Assembly (NCBI GenBank): GCA_016712345.1
Contig: JADJRH010000011.1
Coordinates: forward strand, 1,612,001 to 1,676,000
Reading direction: 5' to 3'
DNA: 64,000 nt
From: Polyangiaceae bacterium
Lineage (GTDB): Bacteria > Myxococcota_A > Polyangia > Polyangiales > Polyangiaceae
Shown here: positions 9,077 through 18,947 of the stretch, in pieces
How the letters are laid out: each line of letters starts with the position of its first letter
Numbering within the stretch: the stretch's first letter is position 1
Notes under the pieces: generated by a model
The model's database searches: none
Seen by the model: only the letters and a program-made list of their open reading frames with translations
Told to the model about the DNA's origin: nothing
Position numbers and translations under genes: made by a program

Positions 9077-10159
9077 TCACTCTCCCGGCTTGATCACAAA
9101 CGCCTTTGTGTAGCTCAGCGTGCCGATCGACATGGCGAAAAATGGGTAGATTCCACCGTCGAGGGATGTTTTGGCAAAGCCAAACATGGGCATGATTGTT
9201 AAGAATCCCACATCACTCTTGCCGAGCGTGACCGCCGGGTAGGCAAATATCAGGGGAGTCAGGTCGGCGTTGGCTTCACATGGTAAGCGATCTTCAAAGA
9301 GTTGGTTGGTACCTGTCCGACAGCCTGGTTTGGCGTCTTCATTGCGAGCTGAAAGATCTTCAGACGCGATCATGGAGCCCAGTCCAACCTCCAGCCAGAG
9401 GTAGTCTTTTTTCCAAGCGTACCTGTAACCCGCTACCGGCAATGCGGCTGAAATCAACGCGTGGCCCGCGGCGCCGCCGTGGTTGGTGTCGAGCGTGGCC
9501 CATGCAAACGAGGCGTTGGCAAGGTAAGCTCCGACATAAAGGCAGTGTGCGCCCGATTGGCAGATTTCCGAGGCTTTTTTGATTTCTTCTTTGGCCTTTT
9601 CGGCTTCCAACACGGCGTCACCAATCGCGTCAATCACCCCTTTGTGATCGTCAACGCACAGTTCTGGATCGGCTTTTTTAAGATCTGCGCGCGCCGTTTG
9701 GGTGTCAGGATCGCTCGTTTGATTTAGATCCAGATTCAGGTAGGTTTTCACGGGTGCGAGCGTTTCTCTCGCATCTTTCAACTTACCCTCCGCTGATTGA
9801 GTCCGCGCTTCCTGTGCGGCCTGTTTGTTTTTCGAAAGCACCTGAAGCAACGCGCGCGTGCGCTCTTTGGACTTACCCGCATCACACGGGGCGGTCTCGC
9901 GTTTCTTTTCACCTTCCGTGGCGCTTTCGTTCGTTTTGGGCGCTGTGCCGGTTGATACAGCTGCGATGCCCGAAACAACGGCGTTCGCGCGGGCGGCGAG
10001 GTCGTCCGGCGTTTTTGCGTTTTGTTGCGCGCCGCAGGCTGCTACCCACGGAATGAGTAATACACCGGATAAGGAACATGCGTATTTCAACCGCGGCCAA
10101 CGTTGAACCGCGACGGGTAATGTTCTAACCGCTTCCCCCCGTGGAATATGGGTTTTCAT
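9077..10159 (-). CDS. Lipoprotein with coiled-coil and barrel-like C-terminus
   Basis: The product has 360 residues and is first in a four-gene leftward operon. The leader contains a lipobox at WVAACG. Residues about 60-215 are Lys/Ala/Glu-rich and predicted helical (coiled coil: LLQVLSKNKQAAQEAR, KKADPEL, EAEKAKEEIKKASE). The last ~145 residues are aromatic and glycine-rich with alternating polarity (YVGAYLANASFAW, WLEVGLGSMI, FLTIMPMFGFA), like a small outer-membrane-protein strand set. The start may lie downstream of the annotated ATG, because the first 25 residues are basic and precede the hydrophobic core (SLSGVLLIPWVAAC). Function unknown. The operon encodes only exported proteins. Confidence 0.7.
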   Translation of the reverse strand: MKTHIPRGEAVRTLPVAVQRWPRLKYACSLSGVLLIPWVAACGAQQNAKTPDDLAARANAVVSGIAAVSTGTAPKTNESATEGEKKRETAPCDAGKSKERTRALLQVLSKNKQAAQEARTQSAEGKLKDARETLAPVKTYLNLDLNQTSDPDTQTARADLKKADPELCVDDHKGVIDAIGDAVLEAEKAKEEIKKASEICQSGAHCLYVGAYLANASFAWATLDTNHGGAAGHALISAALPVAGYRYAWKKDYLWLEVGLGSMIASEDLSARNEDAKPGCRTGTNQLFEDRLPCEANADLTPLIFAYPAVTLGKSDVGFLTIMPMFGFAKTSLDGGIYPFFAMSIGTLSYTKAFVIKPGE

Positions 10160-10706
10160 AGCGGAGCCACCCTTTGTTTGGCGGCGCCAACGAGCCCGGC
10201 GCGAGCACGAAAAAGCGGCACTTGCGCCGCATGCTTTTCACGGGGCTACCCGCGACTGCGGGGCGCAGTGACAAGCAATGATTGCCGGCAAATCGAATTG
10301 GGTAGATTCGTTTTGGCGGTTTGTGCGCGAAACTGCCGGGTTGAACAACCTTCCATCCGGCGTTTTTGGCGCGTAAGCCTGCTCGTGTTGACCTGTTGGA
10401 CCGCACAGCGGTCGTATACAAGCATGTCCCGGGCCTGGGAGCCGGAAAAGTGTTCGCGGTAGAATACGTTGACGAAAGGCGGCTGGCTCGCTCCGGGCAG
10501 CTTTGGAAGGGAACCATGTTTGGTCCGAAAACGGCCGGAGCTAGAACATGAGTGTGGACAAGGAGGGTGAGGTGCCGTGTTTGAGGGTCGATGTTTACGA
10601 ACAGGCAAAGGAAGTATGCCTACCACGAGCCGGTGGCGGGTAGAATGGAGAGCGGGCTGTTGTTGACATCGGTCGACAGTCGTGATGCCTTTGGGGAGAG
10701 GGCGTT
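10160..10706. other. Intergenic region between divergent units
   Basis: About 550 bases separate the leftward lipoprotein operon from the rightward propeller gene. It must contain both promoters, but I cannot point to convincing -35/-10 pairs. Several overlapping open frames on both strands look like random GC-rich frames. One GGGTAG word occurs at about 10300 and one at about 10635. Confidence 0.5.
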
Positions 10707-12286
10707 ATGCGAAACCGAACTTTGATACTTTCTTTGTGGACGCTGCTAGTTGCGGGCTGTGGTGAGGTGTTTGATGGGACGGGCGGCACCACAGGCACCG
10801 CCGGGGCAGGAACGGGCGCTGCGGGGGGCAATACAACCAGTTCAAGTTCCGGCGGCGGGGGCTCTTCGGTGGGTGGAACGGGAGGTCAAACGTCAAGCAG
10901 CTCCACCGGTGGCATGGCAACCACGTCCACGTCGTCGGGCACCACTATGCCGGTGGGATGTGGTGACGGGCAGGTGGATCCGGGGGATGAAGAGTGCGAC
11001 GACGGGAACAGTGAAAACGGAGATGGTTGTTCGGCCACCTGCAAAAAAGACTACACTTGCGGCAACGGCATCCTCGAAGTGATCAACGAGCAGTGTGACG
11101 ATGGAAACTTTACCCCCGGTGATGGGTGTGATTCAGACTGTTTGATGGAGCCCTTCGGCGGCGACACATGTGGTGACTTTTCGATTTCTGCGAAGGAAGT
11201 TTGTGACGACGGGAACAAGATCAACGGCGACGGGTGCAACCCCACCTGTAATCTGAAGGGTAAGACTTCGCTATTTGCCGGTGAACCGGGGCAGGGAGGT
11301 GTGACCGACGGAGTGGGTGGGGCGGCGCGATTCAGTGGTACAGCGGTGATGACGGCTACAGCGACACACTTGTTTTTGGGGGAAGAGGCGAGCCGGCGCG
11401 TTCGACGGGTAGACCTGATGACGGCCAAGGTAGAGACCGTTGCGGGCAACGGGAATACCGGATGGGTAGATGCTTCTACCGGGCTCGACGCCGAGTTTGG
11501 TGGAATTGAGTCGATTGGGACAGATGGGTATACCGTGTGGATCGGCGACGCTGGAAATCACTTGATTCGAGCGATGAAGGCTACTGCGCCCTATTCTGTC
11601 ACCACGGCGATTGGAAGTGGAATTGCCGGGCATGTGGATGGTATTGGTGCAAACGTTCAACTCAACGGGGTGCGCGGTATCACGCACTACAATGGGTATG
11701 TGTACTTTCTTGATTCGGTGCAACATACCCTGCGACGGTTTGATCCAAAGCTCAAAGAGGTTGTCACGCTGGCGGGTCAATCGGGAATGGGTGGAGGCAC
11801 CGATGGGTTTGGAACCAATGCACTCTACTGGAGTCCCCGTTATATGGTTTCAGATGGAAAGGGTATGCTCTACATATCTGAAACCAACGGAAACAAGATC
11901 CGTGCGTACAACACGGTGACCACGCAGACAACCACGGTGGCGGGCAACGGAACCTGCGGCTACGTGGACGGCGACTTTGGTGCGGCGCGTGTACACCGAC
12001 CGCGCGGCATTACCACCGACGGGACCAGTTTATACTGGGTTGAGGCAGAAGCGCACACCATTCGTCAGAGCATCATTGGTAAAAAGAGACTTCTACCCTG
12101 GCAGGGCTGCTGTCTGACCCGTGTCTTGCCAATTGTACCTGTGCCAACCCTCCCATGGGAGGATATTTGGAAGGAATTGGCAGCGCGGCGATTTTCAAGC
12201 TGCCGTTCAGTTTGGCCTACCACTACCCAAGCAAGTCACTCTATGTGATGGATGCCGGGAATTTTGTGCTCCGGCGCATTCAGTAG
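10707..12286 (+). pseudogene. DUF4215/NHL-type propeller lipoprotein, frameshifted near C-terminus
   Basis: The leader ends in lipobox LLVAGC. A Gly/Ser/Thr linker (about residues 22-85) is followed by three myxobacterial Cys repeats of the form GDG..DPGDEECDDGN...GDGC...C (DUF4215-like), then a six-bladed-type propeller built of NHL-like units: GNTGWVDASTG, GIAGHVDGIGA, GQSGMGGGTDGFG and GNGTCGYVDGDFG. At the five-A run near 12082 the frame changes. The open frame ends at 12248 with unrelated sequence, whereas one added A restores ..GKKETSTLAGLLSDPC.. and ends ..LYVMDAGNFVLRRIQ at TAG 12284-12286. The last blade therefore exists in the DNA but is out of frame. These proteins are thought to be surface or periplasmic binding modules. 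Confidence 0.85.
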
Positions 12287-12620
12287 CCTTCCGATAGGAC
12301 TGGGCGCACCTGTTGCCCGCACGCCGGATCGTCCAGGTAGTCGCACTATTCGTTGTCGTTGCACGACAGACCGCCGATCCCACCGCAGATTTTCTCGTTG
12401 CCGGTGCAGTCTGAACCCGGTGCAGCGTCGACACGCGCCTGAGCGGCGATGCACGCATTGCAATAAACCTTACCATCGCATCCACAAACGGCGAGGCAGT
12501 CAAGATCGCACGCTTCAGGTATGGGTACACAATGGCCTGCTTGGTGGTCTTCGCCGCGGTGTCGGCGTAGTCACAATGTTCGCCCTCATTGCAGGTGAGG
12601 CCCGCGTTTCAAGGGTGGAA
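12287..12620 (-). pseudogene. Decayed Kazal-like Cys-repeat gene remnant
   Basis: Read leftward, the sequence gives pieces of the myxobacterial Kazal/Cys module in two frames. Near 12615-12560 there is GLTCNEGEHCDYADT. After a one-base slip, CVPIPEACDLDC, VCGCDGKVYCNACIAA and ICGGIGGLSCNDNE follow. A TAG stop then interrupts CDYLDDPACG. VCGCDG.vY.NaC is the Kazal-type protease-inhibitor core. With at least one frameshift, one nonsense codon and no start or leader, this is a true relic rather than a single sequencing slip. It ends against the propeller gene, so the two may once have belonged to one cluster of surface proteins. Confidence 0.7.
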
Positions 12621-12767
12621 TGGGCCTCAAATGTCACGGTGCGCGGCACTGTGTCAGTCCATGAGACTGTGGACAGATTCTAGGGGGGCCAATTCGGTGG
12701 AAGATCGTGGAGCGCGTGCAGAAGATTCGCTTGGCAAGGGTGAAATGGTGGGGGTAGAATTGACAAC

Positions 12768-13079
12768 ATGCCGAGCGAAGTCCTCTCCCTTGAGCCCGAA
12801 ACCGAGCGCCGTTTGTGCGAGGTTTTGCAAGATCGTTGTCACTCCCGAGGGTTTCATCTGCGCGACGGAGCCGAGCTTCGGCTCGATCAGATGGACCCGA
12901 AGGAAAAGTCGGTTCTGGACGACTTGAAGAAGAAGTTGGATCCGTATATCGACTTCGAAAATGGTGGGGCGAAGTTGTATGAGTTTAATCGGAATGGGAT
13001 GAAAGGCGGGGTGATCCTGAAGCCGGGTTGGGATAAGGGTGGGCCGACGATTATGCTCCAATTCCACATGAAATTCTGA
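12768..13079 (+). CDS. Small hypothetical protein
   Basis: The product has 103 residues with balanced charge and believable codon use. The N-terminal half is helical and charged (LEPETERRLCEVLQDR, KSVLDDLKKKL). The C-terminal half is beta-like (VILKPGWDKGGPTIMLQFHMKF). No export signal or known family. A short purine-rich stretch (GGGGGTAGAA) lies ~10 bases upstream of the ATG. It stands alone between a decayed gene and a repeat-rich region, so it could be a survivor of a degraded locus. Confidence 0.5.
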   Translation: MPSEVLSLEPETERRLCEVLQDRCHSRGFHLRDGAELRLDQMDPKEKSVLDDLKKKLDPYIDFENGGAKLYEFNRNGMKGGVILKPGWDKGGPTIMLQFHMKF

Positions 13080-13227
13080 GAAGCGGTCATCTTGGCGGCT
13101 GCGCGCCGCAAATCGTCGGTCGGTCTCCTCACAATAGCTTCAGTATTGTTCCGGGGATCTTCCTAGCTTTGCGGCGCTCGCCAGCCAAGCTGACCGCTTC
13201 TCGCTTGCGGTCATCTTGGCGGCGGCG

Positions 13228-13430
13228 CGGCTTACGTTCGCGAGCGAGCGCGCCGCCGCCCGCGGCGCTCGCGGCCCGTGCGCGTCTCGCGGTCCGCGGG
13301 GGGACGAAACTCGCCGCGTTGGGGCCCCAACCCCACCGCTGGGCTCGAACAGGTCGTCCCCCCGCGGACCGCTCGTTCGCGCACGGGCGCGCTCGCTGCG
13401 GGCGGCGGCGCTTCGTTCGCTCAGTCGCCT
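13228..13430. repeat. Long imperfect inverted repeat (cruciform-capable)
   Basis: Two ~70-base arms face each other around a ~50-base loop. The inner 18 bases of each arm are perfectly complementary (CGGTCCGCGGGGGGACGA at about 13289 against its reverse complement ending about 13375). The outer parts match at most positions (GCGCCGCCGCCCGC, CCCGTGCGCG). It is very GC-rich and holds runs of CGAGCG/TTCGTTCG. There is no coding potential. It could act as a strong bidirectional transcription barrier or be the remnant of a palindromic mobile unit. Confidence 0.75.
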
Positions 13431-13599
13431 CTTTTTTTGTGTTTGGAGCGGATGGGTAGATCGAGAAGTTTGTGGTGTACGCAATCTGGCTGTGGGATGT
13501 GTACGCATGGGGTGATGAGCGAGCGTCGTTCGTGTCGTTCGCTCGTGAGGAGCGATAGCAGTCCTAACGCCCGTGGGTGGATCCCGACAGCGAGGAGGG

Positions 13600-13836
13600 A
13601 TGGGTGGCCGGGCGCAGCGAGGTGGCGCGGTTCAACGATGCGCAGCGCCCCGAGACGGCCAATGCAAGGAAAGGCGAGGCCGCGGTCCGACTCACCTACC
13701 CATTATAGGAGCGAAGTAGAGGACAGACCTGACCTACATCTACAACGCGTAGGTTCGGACCGTAGAAGGCCGAGCCCCACGTGGCGCGTCGCGCAATCGG
13801 CTTGAACCGCGCCGCCGCAGCGCGACCGGCCACCCA
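13600..13836 (+). repeat. Dispersed element A, copy 1 (nested inverted repeats)
   Basis: This is a ~240-base non-coding unit. Its ends are inverted copies of each other: ATGGGTGGCCGG plus GGCGCGGTTCAA near the left end, and the complements TTGAACCGCGCC plus CCGGCCACCCAT at the right. An inner pair (CGGTCCGA near 13692, TCGGACCG near 13755) forms a second stem. The middle contains GCAAGGAAAGGCGAGGCCGC. A second copy at 36244-36478 keeps the ends, the inner stem and the AAGGAAAGGCGAG core. The shape fits either a structured RNA or a MITE-like element without a transposase. Confidence 0.7.
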
Positions 13837-13941
13837 TTTCCGACGAGCCGCACGGGCGCGCTCGCTGCGGGGCGTGGCGCTTCGTTCACTCAAGTGGCTG
13901 TGGTTTTGTGTTGGGAGGGGTGGGTAGATTTTCGGCCTTTC

Positions 13942-14023
13942 TGGGCGCCCCCGCCGCGAGCGAAGCGAGCGGCTTGGGGGCGTAGCAGGCGACGAGCGAA
14001 GCGAGGAGACGCGGAAGGGGGCA
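13942..14023 (+). repeat. Dispersed element B, copy 1 (REP-like)
   Basis: An ~82-base unit running from GGGCGCCCCC to GGGGGCA, so its tips are inverted relative to each other. The interior has CGAGCGAAGCGAGCGGCTTG and a related CGAGCGAAGCGAGGAG. Copy 2 lies exactly 600 bases downstream in the same orientation and differs at only a few positions. More diverged copies in the opposite orientation occur at 60925 and 63924. Confidence 0.8.
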
Positions 14024-14042
14024 TTTGAATTGTGGTTTGTGA

Positions 14043-14482
14043 GTGGGTGACATTGGGAAGAGTGGGAAGGGGTCGGCGTGTTGTCAGGTTTCGGGGGGAG
14101 CGGTTTCTACTCAACCCGGCAGCGGTGGGGTAGGCGGGGCGTCTTCTACCGCGGGGGGGGTTGGCTGCGCCCGCGAGCGGCGGTGTTTCGGGGGTGTTTC
14201 CAAGGCGGGGACGGGGAGTACAAAAGCGGATCCGGCGCCGCCAAAGGTGAGTACGCTGCCTGACAAGGATCGGGAGATTTTGGCGAAGGCGGAAGCTCTT
14301 GAAGCTGCCGGGACGGACTTTGACGCGTGGACGGCGGCAAAGGCGTTGTATAAAAATATCCCAATGACCTTGTTTTGCAGGATTTTAGGTGTCGGGTGGC
14401 GATGCGTTTGGAGATTTCGGAGGCGGCGTTGAAAGAGGAGTGTGCCGACTTGATGCGCCTGAGCGGGGTTGGAAAAAAGTGA
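14043..14482 (+). pseudogene. Broken small exported/hypothetical gene between two element-B copies
   Basis: Between the two element-B copies a coding-like stretch reads STLPDKDREILAKAEAL, GTDFDAWTAAKALYKNIP. After restoring one A near 14370 it continues NDLVLQDFRCRVAMRLEI, SEAALKEECADLMRLSGVGKK and stops at TGA 14480-14482. The joined C-terminus is a convincing helical, TPR-like end. The N-terminal ~70 residues are Gly/Ala/Thr-rich with no clean leader, so further slips upstream are likely and the true start is unknown. Family not recognised. Confidence 0.55.
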
Positions 14483-14541
14483 CGGGGCGGGGCGAATGTC
14501 AGGCGCGCGGATGGGTGGATGGGTAGATCGAAGCGTTGACG

Positions 14542-14623
14542 CGGGCGCCCCCGCCGCGAGCGAAGCGAGCGGCTTGGGGGCGTAGCAGGCGACGAGCGAA
14601 GCGAGGAGACGCGAAGGGGGGCA
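14542..14623 (+). repeat. Dispersed element B, copy 2 (REP-like)
   Basis: Nearly identical to copy 1, 600 bases upstream, over the whole ~82-base unit, with the same GGGCGCCCCC and GGGGGCA tips. The two copies bracket the broken gene at 14043-14482 as direct repeats. The following 80 bases carry five GGGTAG words. Confidence 0.8.
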
Positions 14624-14721
14624 TCTGAACGGGTAATTGATCATGTTGAAACTCGCGGATGGGTAGGCGCGAGATGGGTAGGTGCGTAGATGGGTAGCCA
14701 CGCGGAATGGGTAGATCGAAG

Positions 14722-16204
14722 CTAAAGTTCGACGCCGATGTCAAACTCGGGGCCGACTTTGGTGTCGGTGTCGTCGCGGAAGTGGACGTAGGCGCCGCCG
14801 CCGGCAAAGAGGGAGAGGTGGCGAACGAGGGCGTAGCGTACGAGGAGGCGGGTCTTGAAGATTTCGTCGTGCTCGCGAAGGGCGTTTTCAAGAAGGAAAA
14901 GTCTGTACCCGCCGATGTCGGCCGCAATGTAGAGGTTGGGTAGAAAAAAGGATCGGAATGCGCCGAAGGTGAATCCGGCGGCGAGGAGTTTGTCTTTGCC
15001 TTCGTTCTCGAAGTGGAAGCCGGCGCTGAAGATGGAATACGTGTAGTGGCTGGCGAATTTGATGCCGAAATTGCCGTAGATGCTGTTGGATCCCCACGCG
15101 ACGCCGTGAACGCCGCCGGAGCGGGGAACGGATGCGGCGCCGATGGCCTCACCTTCAAGGTCGGAGGCGATGTTGACGAGGCCGATTTGGGCGCCGCGGA
15201 CTTTGCGGGCGATGTTGACAATGCCGATCTGAATGCCTTGCACGTCGTCGGAAACGTTGATGGGGGCGAGTTGAAAACCGCGGATGCCGCCGATGTTGAG
15301 GAGGCCGGCAACCTGGGCGCCGTGGGCTGTTTTGCGGGCGATGTTGACGCCGCCGGCGACTTGAAGGCCGGCAAAGTGTTTGCGGGCTTGGTTGGCGATG
15401 CCGGCGATTTCAAGCCCGTTGTAGCGAAAGCGGGCCCAGTTGAAAACGCCGGCAACCTGGATGCCGTTCATGGGGGCGTCGGCAATGGTGAATGCGGCGG
15501 CGAGTTGAGCGCCTTCGGTGCGACCTTCACTGACGGTGCCGGCGCCGATCTGAATGCCGACAAGGCGTTGGCTGACGGCGGCGACAAGGCCGGTTTGAAC
15601 GCCGTAGAGGTAACCGACCTTGGTGTACACAATGCCGAGGTCAATGTTGGTTGACCGGTTGGGGTCGCCGATGTTGGTGGCGAGTGGGTAGATGAGGGAG
15701 AAGTTGAGTGGGAAGTAGCGGCGTTTGGATGGGTCGGTTTCAGGTTCGCCGATGGCGCGGAGTTGGTCGCCGGGTTCCCAAGCGTCGTCTGGGTCGGTAG
15801 AGTCGGCGATCTTTTTGGGAGGAAGTGTACCTTTGGGCGGAGTGTTGGAGGGCGCCGCAGGTTGGGTAGATGGTTGGGCAAGCGGTAGGGTAGATGGTAG
15901 GGTAGATGGTAGGGTAGACGGTTGGGCGGGAGGTGTCGGCGAGGTGGTAGGGGCGGCACTGCTCGGAGGGGGAGCGGTGGGCGGCGGCGCGACGGTGGAG
16001 ATGGGTTTGCCGAGGCTTGTGAATGGGATGGCGGTTGGAGAAGGCGTCGGCGCGGACGGCGGCGATGAGGGGGCGGCGCTCGCGGACGGGGCAGCGGTGG
16101 GCGGTGCTGGGGTGCCCGTTGCCGAGGGCGCCGGTTGGGCGAAGGGCCGCGATGGGAACGGCGGCCGCCGAAAGGTACACAACGGCGGCAACAATGCGGC
16201 GCAT
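14722..16204 (-). pseudogene. LA_2272-type surface-repeat barrel protein, frameshift at signal peptide
   Basis: A good leader starts at ATG 16204 (MRRIVAAVVYLSAAAVPIAA) but runs into the wrong frame. Removing one C from the CCC near 16147 continues it as FAQPAPSATGTPAPP into the long frame, giving an AFA cleavage site. The mature protein (~470 residues) has a Pro/Ala/Ser/Thr linker and then a domain of ~20-residue repeats: GIQVAGVFNWAR, GLEIAGIANQAR, GLQVAGGVNIAR, GAQVAGLLNIG and GIQIGIVNIAR. These are typical of LA_2272/LA_2273-type surface repeats. The last ~130 residues alternate aromatic and polar residues and look like outer-membrane strands. It probably resides in the outer membrane. 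Only the leader junction is damaged. Confidence 0.8.
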
Positions 16205-16236
16205 GGGCTGAGGGGAGGTTACAAGCCGTGGGGCTG

Positions 16237-18795
16237 TCAACGGCCGCGCAGGGTTTGGGACACTTTGAGGATGTCGGCGAGGACGCCTGCCGCGGTGACG
16301 GCGCCGCCGGCTCCGGCGCCCTGAACGATGAGTGGGTAGTCGTGGTAGCGCTCGGTGGTGAAGGCGATGAACGCTTCAGACCCTTTGAGGCGCGAGGCGG
16401 GGTGGCCCAAGTCGATGCCGACGGGGCCGACGCGGACGCTGAAACGTTCGTGGCGCGTGGACATGGGCGGGTGTGAATCGAGGGCGCCGGTTTCGGCCGG
16501 GCCGATCGTGGCGAGGTAGCGAAGGACGCGGCCTTCTTTGCGGAGCTGCTCGATGCGGGCCGCCATGGTGGCGTCGTAGCGTTTGAGGGCGGCGAAGAAA
16601 GCGTCGAGGGAGTCTTCGCGGAGGAGTTCTTCGGGGAGGAACGGTTCGACGGAGACGTCGTTGAGGTCGAGCGAAAGGCCGAGTTCGCGCGCCAAAATGA
16701 GGGCTTTTCGAGCGACGTCGAGGCCGGACAGGTCGTCGCGCGGGTGGGGTTCTGTGTACCCTTTTTCGCGGGCCGTGGCGACGGCTTGGGAGAGGGCGAC
16801 GCCGCTTGAAAGTTCGTTGGAGAGATATCCGAGGGTGCCGGAGAAGGAGCCTTCAATGAGAAGGACGTGGTCGCCGGTGCGGACGAGGTTTTTGAGGGTG
16901 TCGATCACCGGGAGGCTGGCGCCGACGGTGGTTTCGTAGTGGTAGGCGCGGTGGCTGACTTTGGCCGCGTGCATGAGCGACTCGCGCTCGATCCAAGGGA
17001 TGGCAAGGGGCTTTTTGTTGGCGGCGACGACGTGGATCCCGCGTGCAAAAGCCTCTTTATAAAGCCCTTCCATGCCGCCGGCGGCGGTGCAGTCGACAAG
17101 GATGGGAACGGGGAGGCGCTTGAGCCGCTCAAGGAGGGGGAGGATTTCAGGCGGCGCTGTATCGGGCGGGGTGATGCCGAAGCGCTCTTTGTACTCTGCG
17201 AGGGGGATGCCGTTTTCGTCGAAGACGACGCGTTTGGAGTCGGCGATGGCGACGACGTTGAGTTTGATCCAGTGGTCGTGCGCGAGTTTCGTTTGTTGTT
17301 GAGCGATTTGGGCGAGGAGTTGGCCGCCGACGGTGCCTTTGCCGAGAACGAGAAGGCTGACTTCTTGGTGCGCGAAGTTGAACGCGGAGTGAACGGTGCG
17401 CACGGCGACTTCGGTGTCGTCGGCGTCGATGACGCAGGAGATGGCGCGCGATGAAGCGCCTTGAACGATGGCGCGGACGTTGACGCCGATGGCGCCGAGG
17501 GGCGCGAAAAAGCGGCCGGCAACGTTGGGGGTTTGGCCCATTGCTTCGGCAACGAGTGTGAGGAGTGTGACGGGGGCACGCACCTTGACGGGCTCGACTT
17601 CACGCCGCTGCATTTCGAGCGCGAGTTCTTCTTCGATCGCTTTTCGAGCGCGGTCGACTTGAGCGCTGTGCACAACGACGGCGGCGGCTTGTCCGTGAGC
17701 TGCCTGGGTGGTCATCCACACGGTGACGTGCGCGATTTCGAGAGCGGAGAGGACGCGTTTGGCGATGGACGCTTCGTACGAGAGGCGCGTCCACTGCACG
17801 TCGAGCATGGCGAGTTTTTCGAGCGAGGTGACGCAGGTGGGGCGGCTTGGATCTTCGGAGCCTTTTGCATCGACCAAGGTGCCGCCGTGTTCGGGCTCCA
17901 TGGTGTTGCGAATGCGCAAAGGTACACCGCTGTCGATGAGCGGAATCATGGTGCGCGGGTGAAACATGCGCGCGCCGAAGTTCGCGAGTTCAAGCGCTTC
18001 CATGTAGGAGAGGTGCGTGATCGGGTAGGCGTCTTTGAGAATGCCGGGGTCGGCGGTCATGACGCCGAGCACGTCGGTCCAGATGGTGAAGCTCTCGGCT
18101 CCGAGGCCGCGGGCGAGCAGGGCGCCCGTGTAGTCGGAACCGTTGCGGCCAAGCGTGGTGGTGCGGCCGTCGGCGGTTTGGCCCAAAAAGCCGGTGTGAA
18201 TGGGCGTGCGATCCCCCCACGTGGCGGCGAGGGCCGTGAGTTTCGTTTGTGTACCACTCCAATCGACGAGGGCGTTGCCGAAGCGGTCGTTGGTGACGGT
18301 CCATGTGCGCGCGTCGACGAATGTGGCGGGCGTTCCGGTGGCGGCGAGCACTTCGGCGATGACGGTGGCGCTGATGCGTTCACCAAAACTCATGATGAGG
18401 TCGAGCGTTTGGGGCGTGCGTTCACGCAGGAGGCTGACTGCGTACACAAGCTGGTGAAGCGGCTCGATGAGGTCGTGAACGATGGTTTCGATGGGCGGGC
18501 GGAAGTGAATTGAAACGCCGCGCGCTTCGGCCGCTGCGAGCATTTTTTGGCCGTTGGTGATGGCCAGGTCGGCGACTCGCTCAATGATGCGGGTGGCGTG
18601 ATCGGGATCTCCTTTGAACGCGAGGTCGGCGGCTTCGATGAGCCAATCGGTGGTATCGCCCATGGCCGAAACCACGACGGCGATGGGGCCTTTCGCGCGC
18701 TCCGTCGCAATGATTTGAAGTACGCGTGAAAGGCGTTCGGCTTGGCCCACCGATGAGCCGCCAAACTTCATGACTCGGTACACACCGGGCAACAT
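16237..18795 (-). CDS. thrA: Bifunctional aspartokinase / homoserine dehydrogenase
   Basis: The product has 852 residues, starting at ATG 18795 behind a strong GGAGG site. The aspartokinase domain (about 1-300) opens with the KFGGSSVG nucleotide/aspartate motif. A regulatory ACT pair follows (about 310-470; QGASSRAISCVIDADD). The homoserine dehydrogenase domain (about 480-850) has the NAD(P) motif VLGKGTVGGQLL, the AANKKPLA segment, GSFSGTLGYLSNEL and DDLSGLDVARKALILARE. It catalyses the first and third steps of the aspartate pathway, leading to threonine and methionine. The length matches enterobacterial ThrA. It stands alone, without thrB or thrC, just after the barrel gene on the same strand. 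ACT domains imply feedback by threonine. Confidence 0.97.
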   Translation of the reverse strand: MLPGVYRVMKFGGSSVGQAERLSRVLQIIATERAKGPIAVVVSAMGDTTDWLIEAADLAFKGDPDHATRIIERVADLAITNGQKMLAAAEARGVSIHFRPPIETIVHDLIEPLHQLVYAVSLLRERTPQTLDLIMSFGERISATVIAEVLAATGTPATFVDARTWTVTNDRFGNALVDWSGTQTKLTALAATWGDRTPIHTGFLGQTADGRTTTLGRNGSDYTGALLARGLGAESFTIWTDVLGVMTADPGILKDAYPITHLSYMEALELANFGARMFHPRTMIPLIDSGVPLRIRNTMEPEHGGTLVDAKGSEDPSRPTCVTSLEKLAMLDVQWTRLSYEASIAKRVLSALEIAHVTVWMTTQAAHGQAAAVVVHSAQVDRARKAIEEELALEMQRREVEPVKVRAPVTLLTLVAEAMGQTPNVAGRFFAPLGAIGVNVRAIVQGASSRAISCVIDADDTEVAVRTVHSAFNFAHQEVSLLVLGKGTVGGQLLAQIAQQQTKLAHDHWIKLNVVAIADSKRVVFDENGIPLAEYKERFGITPPDTAPPEILPLLERLKRLPVPILVDCTAAGGMEGLYKEAFARGIHVVAANKKPLAIPWIERESLMHAAKVSHRAYHYETTVGASLPVIDTLKNLVRTGDHVLLIEGSFSGTLGYLSNELSSGVALSQAVATAREKGYTEPHPRDDLSGLDVARKALILARELGLSLDLNDVSVEPFLPEELLREDSLDAFFAALKRYDATMAARIEQLRKEGRVLRYLATIGPAETGALDSHPPMSTRHERFSVRVGPVGIDLGHPASRLKGSEAFIAFTTERYHDYPLIVQGAGAGGAVTAAGVLADILKVSQTLRGR

Positions 18796-18947
18796 GCATC
18801 CTCCGGACAAGGTCCACCGTTTTACCACCACTTCGCTGAAATTCGGTGGATGGGGTTGCAATCTTGCTCCGGCGCCGATGCCGCCGTAAGGCCCCGCGTC
18901 CGGTCGGCGTTGGGCCGGGTGCGCTCTTTCACCTTTGAAGGTTGGTC

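Noticed and set aside
10125..10517. 130-codon minus-strand frame before the lipoprotein operon
   Set aside because: Overlaps the start of the 9077-10159 gene, basic random composition, no ribosome site.
17461..18513. Long plus-strand open frame within thrA
   Set aside because: It lies antisense to a gene with complete aspartokinase motifs; it is a by-product of GC-rich codon use.
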